64,000 nt of DNA, from assembly GCA_026874595.1 (NCBI GenBank), contig CM049306.1, positions 1,688,019-1,752,018 on the forward strand. Reading direction: 5' to 3'. Positions 45,601-56,804 of the stretch are shown here, piece by piece (the stretch's first letter is position 1; the number at the start of each line of letters is the position of its first letter). The translations under genes were made by a program, and so were the position numbers. A model generated the notes under the pieces. That model made no database searches and had not been told where the DNA came from. It was given only the letters and a program-made list of their open reading frames with translations. This DNA is from Sipunculus nudus (taxonomy: Eukaryota; Annelida; Sipuncula; Golfingiida; Sipunculidae).

Positions 45601-48367
45601 CATCATGGGACATGTAGAACTTACCAGGTTTGAGAGAGTGTAAGCTGCTGATAATACAAGCCATCATGGGACATGTAGAACTTACCAGGTTTGAGAATGT
45701 GTAAGCTGCTGATAATACAAGCCATCATAGGACATGTATAACTTACCAGGTTTGAGAGAGTGTAAGCTGCTGATAAAACAAGCCATCATGGGACATGTAG
45801 AACTTACCAGGTTTGAGAGAGTGTAAGCTGCTGATAATACAAGCCATCATAGAACATGTAGAACTTACCAGGTTTGAGAGAGTGTAAGCTGCTGATAATA
45901 CAAGCCATCATAGGACATGTAGAACTTACCAGGTTTGAGAGAGTGTAAGCTGCTGATAATACAAGCAATCATAGGACATGTAGAACTTACCAGGTTTGAG
46001 AGAGTGTAAGCTGCTGATAATACAAGCCATCATGGGACACGTAGAACTTACCAGGTTTGAGAGAGTGTAAGCTGCTGATAATACAAGCCATCATGGGACA
46101 TGTAGAACTTACCAGGTTTGAGAGAGTGTAAGCTGCTGATAATACAAGCCATCATAGGACATGTAGAACTTACCAGATTTGAGAGAGTGTAAGCTGCTGA
46201 TATAACAAGCCATCATGGGACATGTAGAACTTACCAGGTTTGAGAGAGTGTAAGCTGCTGATAATACAAGCCATCATAGGACATGTAGAACTTACCAGGT
46301 TTGAGAGAGTGTAAGCTGCTGATAATACAAGCCATCATAGGACATGTAGAACTTACCAGGTTTGAGAGAGTGTAAGCTGCTGATAATACAAGCCATCATG
46401 GGACATGTAGAACTTACCAGGTTTGAGAGAGTGTAAACTGCTGATAATACAAGCCATCATGGGACATGTAGAACTTACCAGGTTTGAGAGAGTGTAAGCT
46501 GCTGATAATACAAGCCATCATGGGACATGTAGAACTTACCAGGTTTGAGAGAGTGTAAGCTGCTGATAATACAAGCCATCATGGGACATGTAGAACTTAC
46601 CAGGTTTGAGAGAGTGTAAGCTGCTGATAATACAAGCCATCATGGGACATGTAGAACTTACCAGGTTTGAGAGAGTGTAAGCTGCTGATAATACAAGCCA
46701 TCATAGGACATGTAGAACTTACCAGGTTTGAGAGAGTGTAAGCTGCTGATAATACAAGCCATCATGGGACATGTAGAACTTACCAGGTTTGAGAGAGTGT
46801 AAGCTGCTGATAATACAAGCCATCATGGGACATGTAGAACTTACCAGGTTTGAGAATGTGTAAGCTGCTGATAATACAAGCCATCATAGGACATGTATAA
46901 CTTACCAGGTTTGAGAGAGTGTAAGCTGCTGATAAAACAAGCCATCATGGGACATGTAGAACTTACCAGGTTTGAGAGAGTGTAAGCTGCTGATAATACA
47001 AGCCATCATAGAACATGTAGAACTTACCAGGTTTGAGAGAGTGTAAGCTGCTGATAATACAAGCCATCATAGGACATGTAGAACTTACCAGGTTTGAGAG
47101 AGTGTAAGCTGCTGATAATACAAGCAATCATAGGACATGTAGAACTTACCAGGTTTGAGAGAGTGTAAGCTGCTGATAATACAAGCCATCATGGGACATG
47201 TAGAACTTACCAGGTTTGAGAGAGTGTAAGCTGCTGATAATACAAGCCATCATGGGACATGTAGAACTTACCAGGTTTGAGAGAGTGTAAGCTGCTGATA
47301 ATACAAGCCATCATAGGACATGTAGAACTTACCAGATTTGAGAGAGTGTAAGCTGCTGATATAACAAGCCATCATGGGACATGTAGAACTTACCAGGTTT
47401 GAGAGAGTGTAAGCTGCTGATAATACAAGCCATCATAGGACATGTAGAACTTACCAGGTTTGAGAGAGTGTAAGCTGCTGATAATACAAGCCATCATAGG
47501 ACATGTAGAACTTACCAGGTTTGAGAGAGTGTAAGCTGCTGATAATACAAGCCATCATGGGACATGTAGAACTTACCAGGTTTGAGAGAGTGTAAACTGC
47601 TGATAATACAAGCCATCATGGGACATGTAGAACTTACCAGGTTTGAGAGAGTGTAAGCTGCTGATAATACAAGCCATCATGGGACATGTAGAACTTACCA
47701 GGTTTGAGAGAGTGTAAGCTGCTGATAATACAAGCCATCATAGGACATGTAGAACTTACCAGGTTTGAGAGAGTGTAAGCTGCTGATAATAGAAGCCATC
47801 ATAGGACATGTAGAACTTACCAGGTTTGAGAGAGTGTAAGCTGCTGATAATACAAGCCATCATGGGACATGTAGAACTTACCAGGTTTGAGAGAGTGTAA
47901 GCTGCTGATAAGACAAGCCATCATGGGACATGTAGAACTTACCAGGTTTGAGAATGTGTAAGCTGCTGATAAGACAAGCCATCATAGGACATGTAGAACT
48001 TACCAGGTTTGAGAGAGTGTAAGCTGCTGATAAAACAAGCCATCATAGGACATGTAGAACTTACCAGGTTTGAGAGAGTGTAAGCTGCTGATAAAACAAG
48101 CCATCATGGGACATGTAGAACTTACCAGGTTTTAGAGAGTGTAAGCTGCTGATAAAACAAGCCATCATGGGACATGTAGAACTTACCAGGTTTGAGAGAG
48201 TGTAAGCTGCTGATAATACAAGCCATCATAGGACATGTAGAACTTACCAGGTTTGAGAGTGTAAGCTGCTGATAATACAAGCCATCATAGGACATGTAGA
48301 ACTTACCAGGTTTGAGAGAGTGTAAGCTGCTGATAATGCAGGCCATCATGGGACATGTAGAACTTAC
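39683..48367 (-). repeat. 61-bp satellite built from an exon end plus its splice donor (about 140 copies)
   Basis: The period is 61 bp almost throughout. Read on the minus strand, each unit is 40 bp matching the last 40 bp of the exon at 48368-48457 (ATGGCTTGTATTATCAGCAG to CTCTCTCAAACCTG), then the donor GTAAGT and the rest of a 21-bp intron piece (to ATGTCC-ATG). The array fills the intron between exons 48368-48457 and 39094-39235. Units differ by point variants (TAGGAC/TGGGAC; GAATGTG; ATAAAACAAG; AGAACATG; AAGCAATC). Shared variant strings show that long blocks were duplicated. Units at the 39.7-kb edge are the most diverged. It is not a CRISPR array: there are no unique spacers. Confidence 0.97.
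40300..45830 (-). repeat. Higher-order duplication in the satellite, offset 2,928 bp (48 units)
   Basis: Rare variants recur at exactly 2,928 bp. CATCACAGG is at 40355 and 43283, CATCAAGGG at 40965 and 43893, CATCATAGAAC at 42307 and 45235, CAAGCAATC at 42424 and 45352, and CATGATGG at 42551 and 45479. 2,928 is 48 times 61. The match fails before about 40300 and beyond about 42,900 (partner 45,830). Further offsets of 610 bp (10 units, 45235 to 45845) and 1,159 bp (19 units, 45845 to 47004) are seen for the AGAAC variant. Confidence 0.9.
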
Positions 48368-48457
48368 CAGGTTTGAGAGAGTGTAAGCTGCTGATAATAC
48401 AAGCCATTGTAGCCGGCGGCACAGAGAATGGCTTAGTATTGGCATCTACAAGTAACG
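48368..48457 (-). CDS. Unidentified host gene, upstream-most exon in the window
   Basis: The acceptor (GATTTTTCAG) ends at 48458 and the donor GTAAGT begins at 48367 on the minus strand. After two bases closing a split codon, 29 codons are open: LLVDANTKPFSVPPATMACI, then ISSLHSLKP, with one base left over. It joins in phase to 39094-39235. Upstream exons were not found up to the window edge; they may lie in or beyond the repeats to the right. The last 40 bp of this exon and its donor are the parent of the 61-bp satellite. Reading through the first donor would meet a TAA at the second donor, about 22 codons on. Protein family not recognised. Confidence 0.8.
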
Positions 48458-49455
48458 CTGAAAAATCAAACAAAACTATATCAGTAATAAATGATACTTA
48501 AAATAAGAAATATGCTGAAAATTGATAAATAAAACATACCAATATGATACTACAACTTTTTTTTGGCATAGGAGATGTCATATTATCCCTAGACAATTAC
48601 GGCATATCCCCTTCTTAAATAGGCCCCCATCTTCAGAAGGATATACTGAGACTTGACCAGGCCAAGGCCACTCTTGTTAAGATCACAAATGTTTAAACTT
48701 GTGCCACATCTTAGGGACACAAATTTTGTATCAAATTTCAAGAAAAACAGCAGCTATTCAAAAGTTATGGTGTTCACCAAAATCCTATGTTTCCAAGGTC
48801 ACTAGTCTTGAAAAAATAAAATCTTGAGATATTGTTGGAACAAAACTTATGGGTAAACAAAATGCTATATATTTGCAGATTTGGCCTCAAGATCAAGATC
48901 ATTTATCTTCAAATATGTCTGAAATTTTGGTGGAAACAATTTGTGTATCACATTTGAAGAAAAGAAATGCTGTACTACAAAAGATATGGGGTTAACAAAA
49001 TTTTTTGTTTCCACAGAAAAGCAAGGTCAAGGTCACCAGACTTGTCTGAGATCTAGGTGAAACAATCAGGTGTGTCACATTTGAAAAAAAAAAAGACAGG
49101 GTACTTAAAAATTTATGGGGTTCACAAAAATCCTATATATATATAGGCAGATTTGACCTTGGAGGTCAAGGTAAAGGCCACAGATTTTCAAACTCTTTTG
49201 ACAATGTATCATCTCACACTTTTCATTTTGATTTTCAGAAAGATACATCTAGCCATGTTAGAAACAATGTTTGCGTTTCACCAAATATGAAGACCACTCT
49301 CATAGTAATTCATTACCCAAATTTAAAAAGACCTCATTCCATAACCCATAATCATGAATGTGCATAATATGAAAGAAATCTGTCAATTAGTTTTTGACTT
49401 AAAAAGCTCACAGTACTGTCAAATTGCAAGGATTGGGGTAATAAGAGAATAAAAA
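48458..49455. repeat. Old dispersed repeat with GACCTTG/AAGGTCA words
   Basis: No exon was recognised. The region has loose repeats of TATGGGGTTCAC, AAGGTCAAGGTCACCA and AAATCCTATAT, about 120-130 bp apart, like the interiors of family A elements. The family could not be fixed. Confidence 0.45.
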
Positions 49456-50280
49456 ACAAGGGACCTATGGGTCACTATGCTCAGCTGACGTTAACCTTGA
49501 AGGTAAAAATCTAAAATAATATCAAACGGAGATAAAGTGTAAGAGGAAGAGGTAATAAAGGCCATGGTTGGTTTATATGATTGGTTTGTATTGATGAGCA
49601 AGAAATTGTTGCAAAAAATATTTTGTGACCTGACCATGTGTTTCCTAATGTTGAAACTAAAGCATGTGAGCAGTTTGTGAACAAATGATCTGTACTATTA
49701 CCATGATCATTAGTTGGTTTTTCGATTAACTGTTGACATTTCAGTAGTTTACACATTTGTTCAATTGAATCTATTTTTTTTGTATAATATATATTATTAA
49801 ATATATATGTATTTTTTTAATGAAATGTATACAGTTGAAATATAGCTAATTAACAACATAAAACAGGACAAACAAAGCCTGGTCTCAAATTCTGCTGAGG
49901 CAGGAAAATAATGAACAAATGTTTGTATTAAATCCTCATTTTTTTATCACATCAATTATTTTCTAATTTAAGTTTATATTTCTATACATTTCCAATTTAA
50001 CATCTATATCTGAATATAAAAGTTGATTCATAATTCTCAATTGCATCACTATAAATCTCAATCTTGTCAGATAACACCACATCATGCATACAAATGTTTT
50101 TTTTTTTTTTTACCACAAAAATATATCTTTTAAATCTGCAAAACAATTAATATCTAAAAATAATACTTGATTTATATTTCACAATTTTTAATTGTGTCTT
50201 TATTTATCCATAATGTGCTTCATATTTTATAATAATTTAAGCATACTGATGGGTTCAATTATATTTGTTAAAATCATTTA
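49456..50280 (+). mobile_element. Family A start motif (A6), truncated or interrupted
   Basis: ACAAGGGACCTATGGGTCAC with GCTCAGCTGACG opens at 49456. No matching right end occurs before copy A7 begins. The stretch from about 49860 is shared with 60540-61230 (GGACAAACAAAG, CTGAGGCAGGAAAATAATGA), which shows it is a longer repeat. Confidence 0.55.
49511..49756 (-). pseudogene. Possible non-LTR endonuclease fragment
   Basis: The minus-strand open stretch (81 codons) reads LKCQQLIEKPTNDHGNSTDH followed by LFTNCSH. This resembles the end of apurinic-type endonucleases of non-LTR retrotransposons (QLI-x-x-PTR-x-T-x-x-S-T-LIDHI-x-TN). The later SDH catalytic word is reduced to SGHK. The region is small, has no neighbouring RT, and lies inside a family A-related block, so the call rests on this motif alone. 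Confidence 0.45.
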
Positions 50281-52882
50281 ACAAGGGACCTATGGGTCAC
50301 GACGCTCAGCTGTTATATATGATAAAAAAATATTATTTAGAAATGAGGCACATGCTGGTTTTGTGTGGTAATAAATATAAGCTGTATTATGAGTTGTTGT
50401 TGTTTAGCTTATGTATGATTTTGATAGTACCTTTGGAGACAGGGAAGAGGACTGATTTCATTTATTTTATTAACAAATGGAGTACTACTGTCACACAGAT
50501 TTTGACTTGGCCATATAACTTATAAGCAGAACATATAATATAAGAGTTTAACTATTTATTAAAAAAATTACAAATATTGTCCTAAATATAATTTTTATTA
50601 AAAATAAAAAGAGAATCATATGATTTTTTAAAATGAAATATAACTGATATGATTATTAAAATAATACTAAAGAATATATTCATGAATGCATTCATGAATA
50701 CATTTTGAAATTATTTGCACGAGTATTCATATACTCTCATTTTTACCTGAATTCCCATTCTTTATGCAAGAAATTTTATAATGGAGTACATAATCATATT
50801 CGTATTTAAATACAATTACAAAGTATTTGCACCATGTCTGGTATTTATTCAGTTTTCACCAAACAATGATGTTGAGAATCCAGAATATACAAAATTCACA
50901 CATTTAAATAATGATCATAAGTACCTGGTTTTATGGCTTTTATTTATATTAAAAAATAACTGTAAAAAATTCATTTTGGACTAATTTCACATCAATGTAC
51001 ACACTAGACACAGTAGGAATCTAGATTAATATTATCAACTGCATCTTTGTCTATCATTAATTTCCTTCATATAATCCTTAATGATTAGTAATGAATAATA
51101 TGATTTACTTCTTTATCATTAAAAATTGAACTGAAAAATGCCATAGGTGACTGCATGGTGTTATTTGGAATATGTGACATTCTACCCATCGATACAAGAT
51201 TCTTATTTCATCCGTAACTGCAAGTTAATTTCCTGTTATTATAAACTAACAAATTCCTTTTCTATTTTTCTTTAATTTGTTATTAAAAACAAAGAAAAAT
51301 TTATTAATTTATTGTTTATTGTTATGTTGTTGGTTAAAACTACTAGATGAGTTGGGTTGAACACCTGGATCAACTGTGGCTGGCCATAAGCTGCCTGGAT
51401 TCTCCCCTCAAGCGTGCATAATTTGATGAAAGGTCAACAAGGTCACCATACAGGTGACTCAAGAGGGGCTGGAGAGAGCCAAAGTCTGACAGGGCTCATA
51501 AAAAACATTAATAAAAGCTACAATATTTGGCAAATTTCTTTCAGCTTTCTAAACTAAAAAGCTGAAATCCTTATGTGTGCATGATATGAAAATTATATCA
51601 ACAGTGCTCACGGGAAACAAACGTGCCATGGTCACAGTTGGGCAAAATTTAAGGTACTAATTTTATATTTATACTAATAACTTATAAAATTTGAAAAATT
51701 CAGAACTAATTTTGGGTATTCAATTGAATCTTGATTAAATAATGTTACATCCCTGACAAAAAAAATCTCTAGCTTCAGCAATGCCCTTGTTAAGGGAGTA
51801 AATATAATTCTTGATTTTTTACAAAATGCATTATGTTTGGGCCCATAACTTAAAAAAAATACACAATACTGACATCATTTCTGGCATGTGCATAGTGAAT
51901 GTATAGAAAAATATGTATATTATATATGATCAAAGTCAGATCAGTGGTTTTGATATTAGGCAGTCTTATAGTGTAACATTGGGTTTTTAATGGAAAAATG
52001 AAGTTTTTCATTGATATCTCGAAGGAATTAAGTCCTAGTGACCAAATTCTTGGCATGGTAGGGGATTTTGGAGAAATCTAACTGTATGCCAAAATTAAGG
52101 AACTTAGAGCTGAAGCTCGGGAGCTGAGCTCTAGCAAACTGCATAACACTAGCAATATGTGACATGGTGCTTGAAAACTTGAATAAAATCTACAGTTTTT
52201 GATCAACTGGTTTCAAATTTTTGGTGTTAACAGTTGAAATGCTAACAAAAACATGCTGTGAAAATTAAATCCACAGCAGTTACAGCAAAAAAACGTGCCA
52301 TGGTCAAAGTTGGGCAAAATTTAAGGTACCAATTTTTTATTTTTGCTAATATTTTTAAAAATTTAAAAGATTTTGATCTAATTTTGGGTATACAATTTAA
52401 TTTTGATTAATAAAAGTAATATTACTGGAAAAAAAGTGCTTAGCTTTAACAAGTTTTGTGTTAAGTGATAAAATTTCTCTCCTGATTATTTACAAAATGC
52501 ATTATGTTTGGGCCCATAACTTTTTTAAATTAAATAATACAGACCTAATTTCTGGCATGTACATAGGAATTATATAGAGGATTATTTATAGGAAATATGA
52601 GGAAAAACAGATGAATGGTTTTGATATTAGGCAGTCCTAAAGTGTGAAAATAGGTTTTTAATAAAAAATTGAGGTTTTTCCTTAATTTCTCAAAGGAATG
52701 AAGTCGCAAAGACCCAGTTTTCGGCTTGGTAGGAGATCTTGGGGACATCTAACATTATGCTCAATTTTGGATTCCTAGGTCTTACGGTTTCAAAAAGTGC
52801 CACATCGACGGACGGACGGACGGACGACGGACAATCGACCACGACTATAGCTCAGATGACTTATAGTCAGCTGAGCTAAAAA
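50281..52882 (+). mobile_element. Family A copy A7, intact long form (about 2.6 kb)
   Basis: It starts ACAAGGGACCTATGGGTCAC with GACGCTCAGCTG and ends with (ACGG)n at 52808-52832, the 31-nt hairpin 52848-52878 and AAAA. It carries two tandem internal units (about 51600-52130 and 52280-52790) with GTGCCATGGTCA and GATATTAGGCAGTC. A copy of its flanks without it exists at about 61245-61290 (TCATTTAA then ACACAACAT-GCATCTTCTG), which fixes the borders. An 86-codon frame at 50265-50525 begins before the element and recurs in A8; it is not called a gene. Confidence 0.85.
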
Positions 52883-53138
52883 TGCTTCATTACACAACAT
52901 TGCATCTTCTGGATTACACCTTGAATTATTTTTTCAATTAAGGTTTTTTCATATCGGAGTGGAAACAGCATTACAATTAAGGAGATACAGTGAAAACAAT
53001 AACAAATACTGCATAACATTTGGTGTGTTGGGTTTGCGGGGGGGGGGGGGGGGGGGGGGGGCGTGATTGGGGTGGTGATATGAGAATAACTGTACACCTG
53101 TCACAACAGGGGATCTCCCCCAGTGACTGTAACAAATC
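52883..53138. repeat. Spacer between A7 and A8 with a poly-G tract
   Basis: It matches 61262-61475 (GCATCTTCTG, GGAGTGGAAAC, GGAGATACAGTGAAAACAAT, GGTGGTGATATGAGAATAAC). A 23-nt G run lies at 53039-53061. It is flanking repeat DNA into which A7 was inserted. Confidence 0.75.
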
Positions 53139-55530
53139 ACAAGGGACCTATGGGTCACGACGCTCAGCTGTTATATATTAAAAAAATAAAAAAATATTTT
53201 TTAGAAATGAGGCACATGCTGGTTTTGTGTGGTAATAAATATAAGCTGTATTATGAGTTGTGGGTGTTTAGATTATGTATGATTTTGATAGTATCTTTGG
53301 AGACAGGGAAGAGGATTGATTTCATTTATTTTATTAACAAATGGAGTGCTATTGTCACACAGATTTTGACTTGGCCATATAACTTATAAGCAGAACATAT
53401 AATATAAGAGTTTAACTATTTATTAAAAAAATTACAAATATTGTCCCAAATATAATTTCAGTTTTCACCAAACAATGATTTTGAGAATCCAGAATATACA
53501 AAATTCACACATTTAAATAATGATCATAAGTACCTGGTTTTATGGCTTTTATTTATATTAAAAAATAACTGTAAAAAATTCATTTTGGACTAATTTCACA
53601 TCAATGTACACACTAGACACAGTAGGAATCTAGATTAATATTATCAAATGCATCTTTGTCTATCATTAATTTCCTTCATATAATCCCTAATGATTAGTAA
53701 TGAATAATATGATTTACTTCTTTATCATTAAAAATGAACTGAAAAATGCCATAGGTGACTGCATGGTGTTATTTGGAATATGTGACATTCTACCTATCGA
53801 TACAAGATTCTTATATCATCAGTAACTGCAAGTAAATTTTCTGTTATTATAAACTAACAAATTCCTTTTCTATTTTTCTTTAATTTGTTATTAAAAACCA
53901 AGAAAAATTTATTAATTTCTTGTTTATTGTTATGTTGTTGGTTAAAACTACTAGATGAGTTGGGTTGGACACCTGGATCAACTGTGGCTGGCCATAAGCT
54001 GCCTGGATTCTCGCCTCAAGCGTGCATAATTTGATGAAAGGTCAACAAGGTCAACATACAGGTGACTCAAGAGGGGCTGGAGAGAGCCAAAGTCTGACAG
54101 GGTCTCATAAAAAACATTAATAAAAGCTACAATATTTGGCCAATTTCTTTCAGCTTTCTAAACTAAAAAGCTGAAATCCTTATGTGTGTATGATATGAAA
54201 ATTATATCAACAGTGCTCTCAGGAAACAAACATGCCATGGTCACAGTTGGGCAAAATTTAAGGTACTAATTTTATATTTATACTAATAACTTATAAAATT
54301 TGAAAAATTCAGAACTAATTTTGGGTATTCAATTGAATCTTGATTAAATAATGTTACATCTCTGACAATAAAATCTCTAGCTTCAGCAATGCCCTTGTTA
54401 AGGGAGTAAATATTTTTCTTGATTTTTTACAAAGTGCATTATGTTTGGGCCCATAACTTAAAAAAAATACACAATACTGACATCATTTCTGGCATGTGCA
54501 TAGCGAATGTATAGAAAAATATGTATATTATATATGATCAAAGTCAGATCAGTGGTTTTGATATTAGGCAGTCTTAAAGTGTAACAATGGGTTTTTCATG
54601 GAAAAATGAAGTTTTTCATTGATATCTCGAAGGAATTAAGTCCTAGTGACCAAATTCTTGGCATGGTAGGGGATTTTGGAGAAATCTAACTGTATGCCAA
54701 ATTTAAGGAACTTAGAGCTGAAGCTCGGGAGCTGAGCTCTAGCAAACTGCATAACACTAGCAATATGTGACATGGTGCTTGAAAACTTGAATAAAATCTA
54801 CAGTTTTTGATCAACTGGTTTCAAATTTTTGGTGTTAACAGTTGAAATGCTAACAAAAACATGCTGTGAAAATTAAATCCACAGATGTTACAGCAAAAAA
54901 ACGTGCCATGGTCAAAGTTGGGCAAAATTTAAGGTACCAATTTTTTATTTTTGCTAATATTTTAAAAAATTTAAAAGATTTTGATCTAATTTTGGGTATA
55001 CAATTTAATTTTGATTAATAAAAGTAATATTACTGGAAAAAAAGTGCTTAACTTTAACAAGTTTTGTGTTAAGTGATAAAATTTCTTTCCTGATTATTTA
55101 CAAAATGCATTATGTTTGGGCCCATAACTTTTTTAAATTATATAATATAGACCTAATTTCTGGCATGTACATAGGAATTATATAGAGGATTATTTATAGG
55201 AAATATGAGGAAAAACAGATGAGTGGTTTTGATATTAGGCAGTCCTGAAGTGTGAAAATAGGTTTTTAATAAAAAATTGAGGTTTTTCCTTAATTTCTCA
55301 AAGGAATGAAGTCGCAAAGACCCAGTTTTCGGCTTGGTAGGAGATCTTGGGGACATCTAACATTATGCTGAATTTTGGATTCCTAGGTCTTACGGTTTCA
55401 AAACGTGCCACATCTACGGACGGACGGACGGACGGACGGACAGACGGACGGACGGACGGACAGACGGACGGACGACGGACAATGGACCACGACTATAGCT
55501 CAGATGACTTATAGTCAGCTGAGCTAAAAA
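53139..55530 (+). mobile_element. Family A copy A8, sister of A7
   Basis: It has the same borders and order as A7 (start 53139; hairpin 55496-55526; (ACGG)n about 55417-55476) and very high similarity throughout. It lacks about 258 bp present in A7 (about 50591-50848). It lies 2.86 kb downstream in the same orientation, consistent with a tandem duplication followed by a deletion, or with two insertions of one source element. Confidence 0.85.
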
Positions 55531-56804
55531 ACCCTGGCATAGCTGACTTCCAGTGACCTGGAGTGGGACCCTGCATCTGAAATCAAAGCAAGTGACTACA
55601 GAAAAAACAAGGGACCCATGGGTCACGGCGCTCAGCTGATCGTGATTGTACTATAAATGTTTCTCCACTGTGATACTATATCGAGTCGATAAAGCTTATG
55701 AATATCATGGACATGTTGGGCTATTATAAAGGAATGTAATGTAATAGGTGAGTAAATGATAAATGAAATTACCTGACTGATGGATTAATAGAGTCAAATA
55801 TAGTGGTTTATTTTTTATTTATTTAGGAGGGGTTGAAAATTGTGATATATTTGAGCAAATATGAATGCAATGACAGCAGTAATAAGCAGTAGTAGAATGA
55901 TGATAAGGCTATTTGTTGAAGGATCTAAAGTGTATGGTAGTCTGCAAGCTTTCAATTTGACAGATATGATGTTATGATTAACTATGCTGATGAAGTGATT
56001 TATGAATTTGTGACTGTATGACACAATATCTCTTTAGTCTTGACAAGGTACATAATTGTGATGCCCACTATGTCTACATATTACACAATATTGACATAAT
56101 TTCTGGCATGTACATAGGTACCTATGGACGTATAGTTATACAAAATATTAAAGTATGAATATATCTGATTCATCTTGTTCTTGCTTACTGAGGCTGACTT
56201 TGGGATGGGGTTCGGAGAAGGGAAAAGTGAGGGCAGCACGAAGGTGGATGTAGAAATATTCTATTGTAATGTTTTTCATTTATATAAGAATATGAAAAGC
56301 TAAGAGGAAAAGGGCCCTCCTACTTGGTTATAGTAAAGTTCTAAATATATGATTGCAAACTAATACTCTGACAAGACTGTCATGAAGAAAAACAGTAAAA
56401 TTTTGAGATACTGTGATGCATATGAAAATTTACAGATGGACAGGCAAGTGGACAGAATGGACTAATACCTTTATTTCACTTTCAAGGGAATAATGCATTT
56501 AAGTTTATATATAATCCTATTTTTTTTAAGCATATCCACTTTTTCCATTAAGAAGTTTATATCTGAATCATTCTTTTATTTACAGGTTTTATAAATTTTT
56601 AATAAAAAAACCTGAAAATATAAGTTAAAATATTAGAATTGTTGCAAAAGTTGCAATCATTATATAAACAGAGTAAAAAACTGAAACTATAAGTTAATAT
56701 ATTAGAATTGTTGCAAAAGTTGCAATCATTATATATCCAGAGTGTAGCTCATATTATTTTATTATTTTAAAATCATAAATGTTTAAACTGAATTTAAAAG
56801 AAAA

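Noticed and set aside
39683-48367. CRISPR-like regular array
   Set aside because: The 61-bp units are adjacent and nearly identical with no unique spacers, and the DNA is clearly animal.
48122-48445. 107-codon minus-strand frame across the exon and five satellite units
   Set aside because: It is in a different frame from the splice-consistent exon reading and is open only because of unit length and a 2-bp deletion near 48260.
49511-49756. The EN-like frame as an upstream exon of the minus-strand gene
   Set aside because: Its PT-x-x-(x)n-STDH-x-x-TN wording fits a non-LTR endonuclease better, and no suitable donor or phase joins it to 48457.
50265-50525. 86-codon frame and its 88-codon counterpart at 53123-53389
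   Set aside because: They overlap the start palindrome of sister family A copies, begin outside the element, and are AT-rich without a domain. Their similarity is that of the repeat copies.
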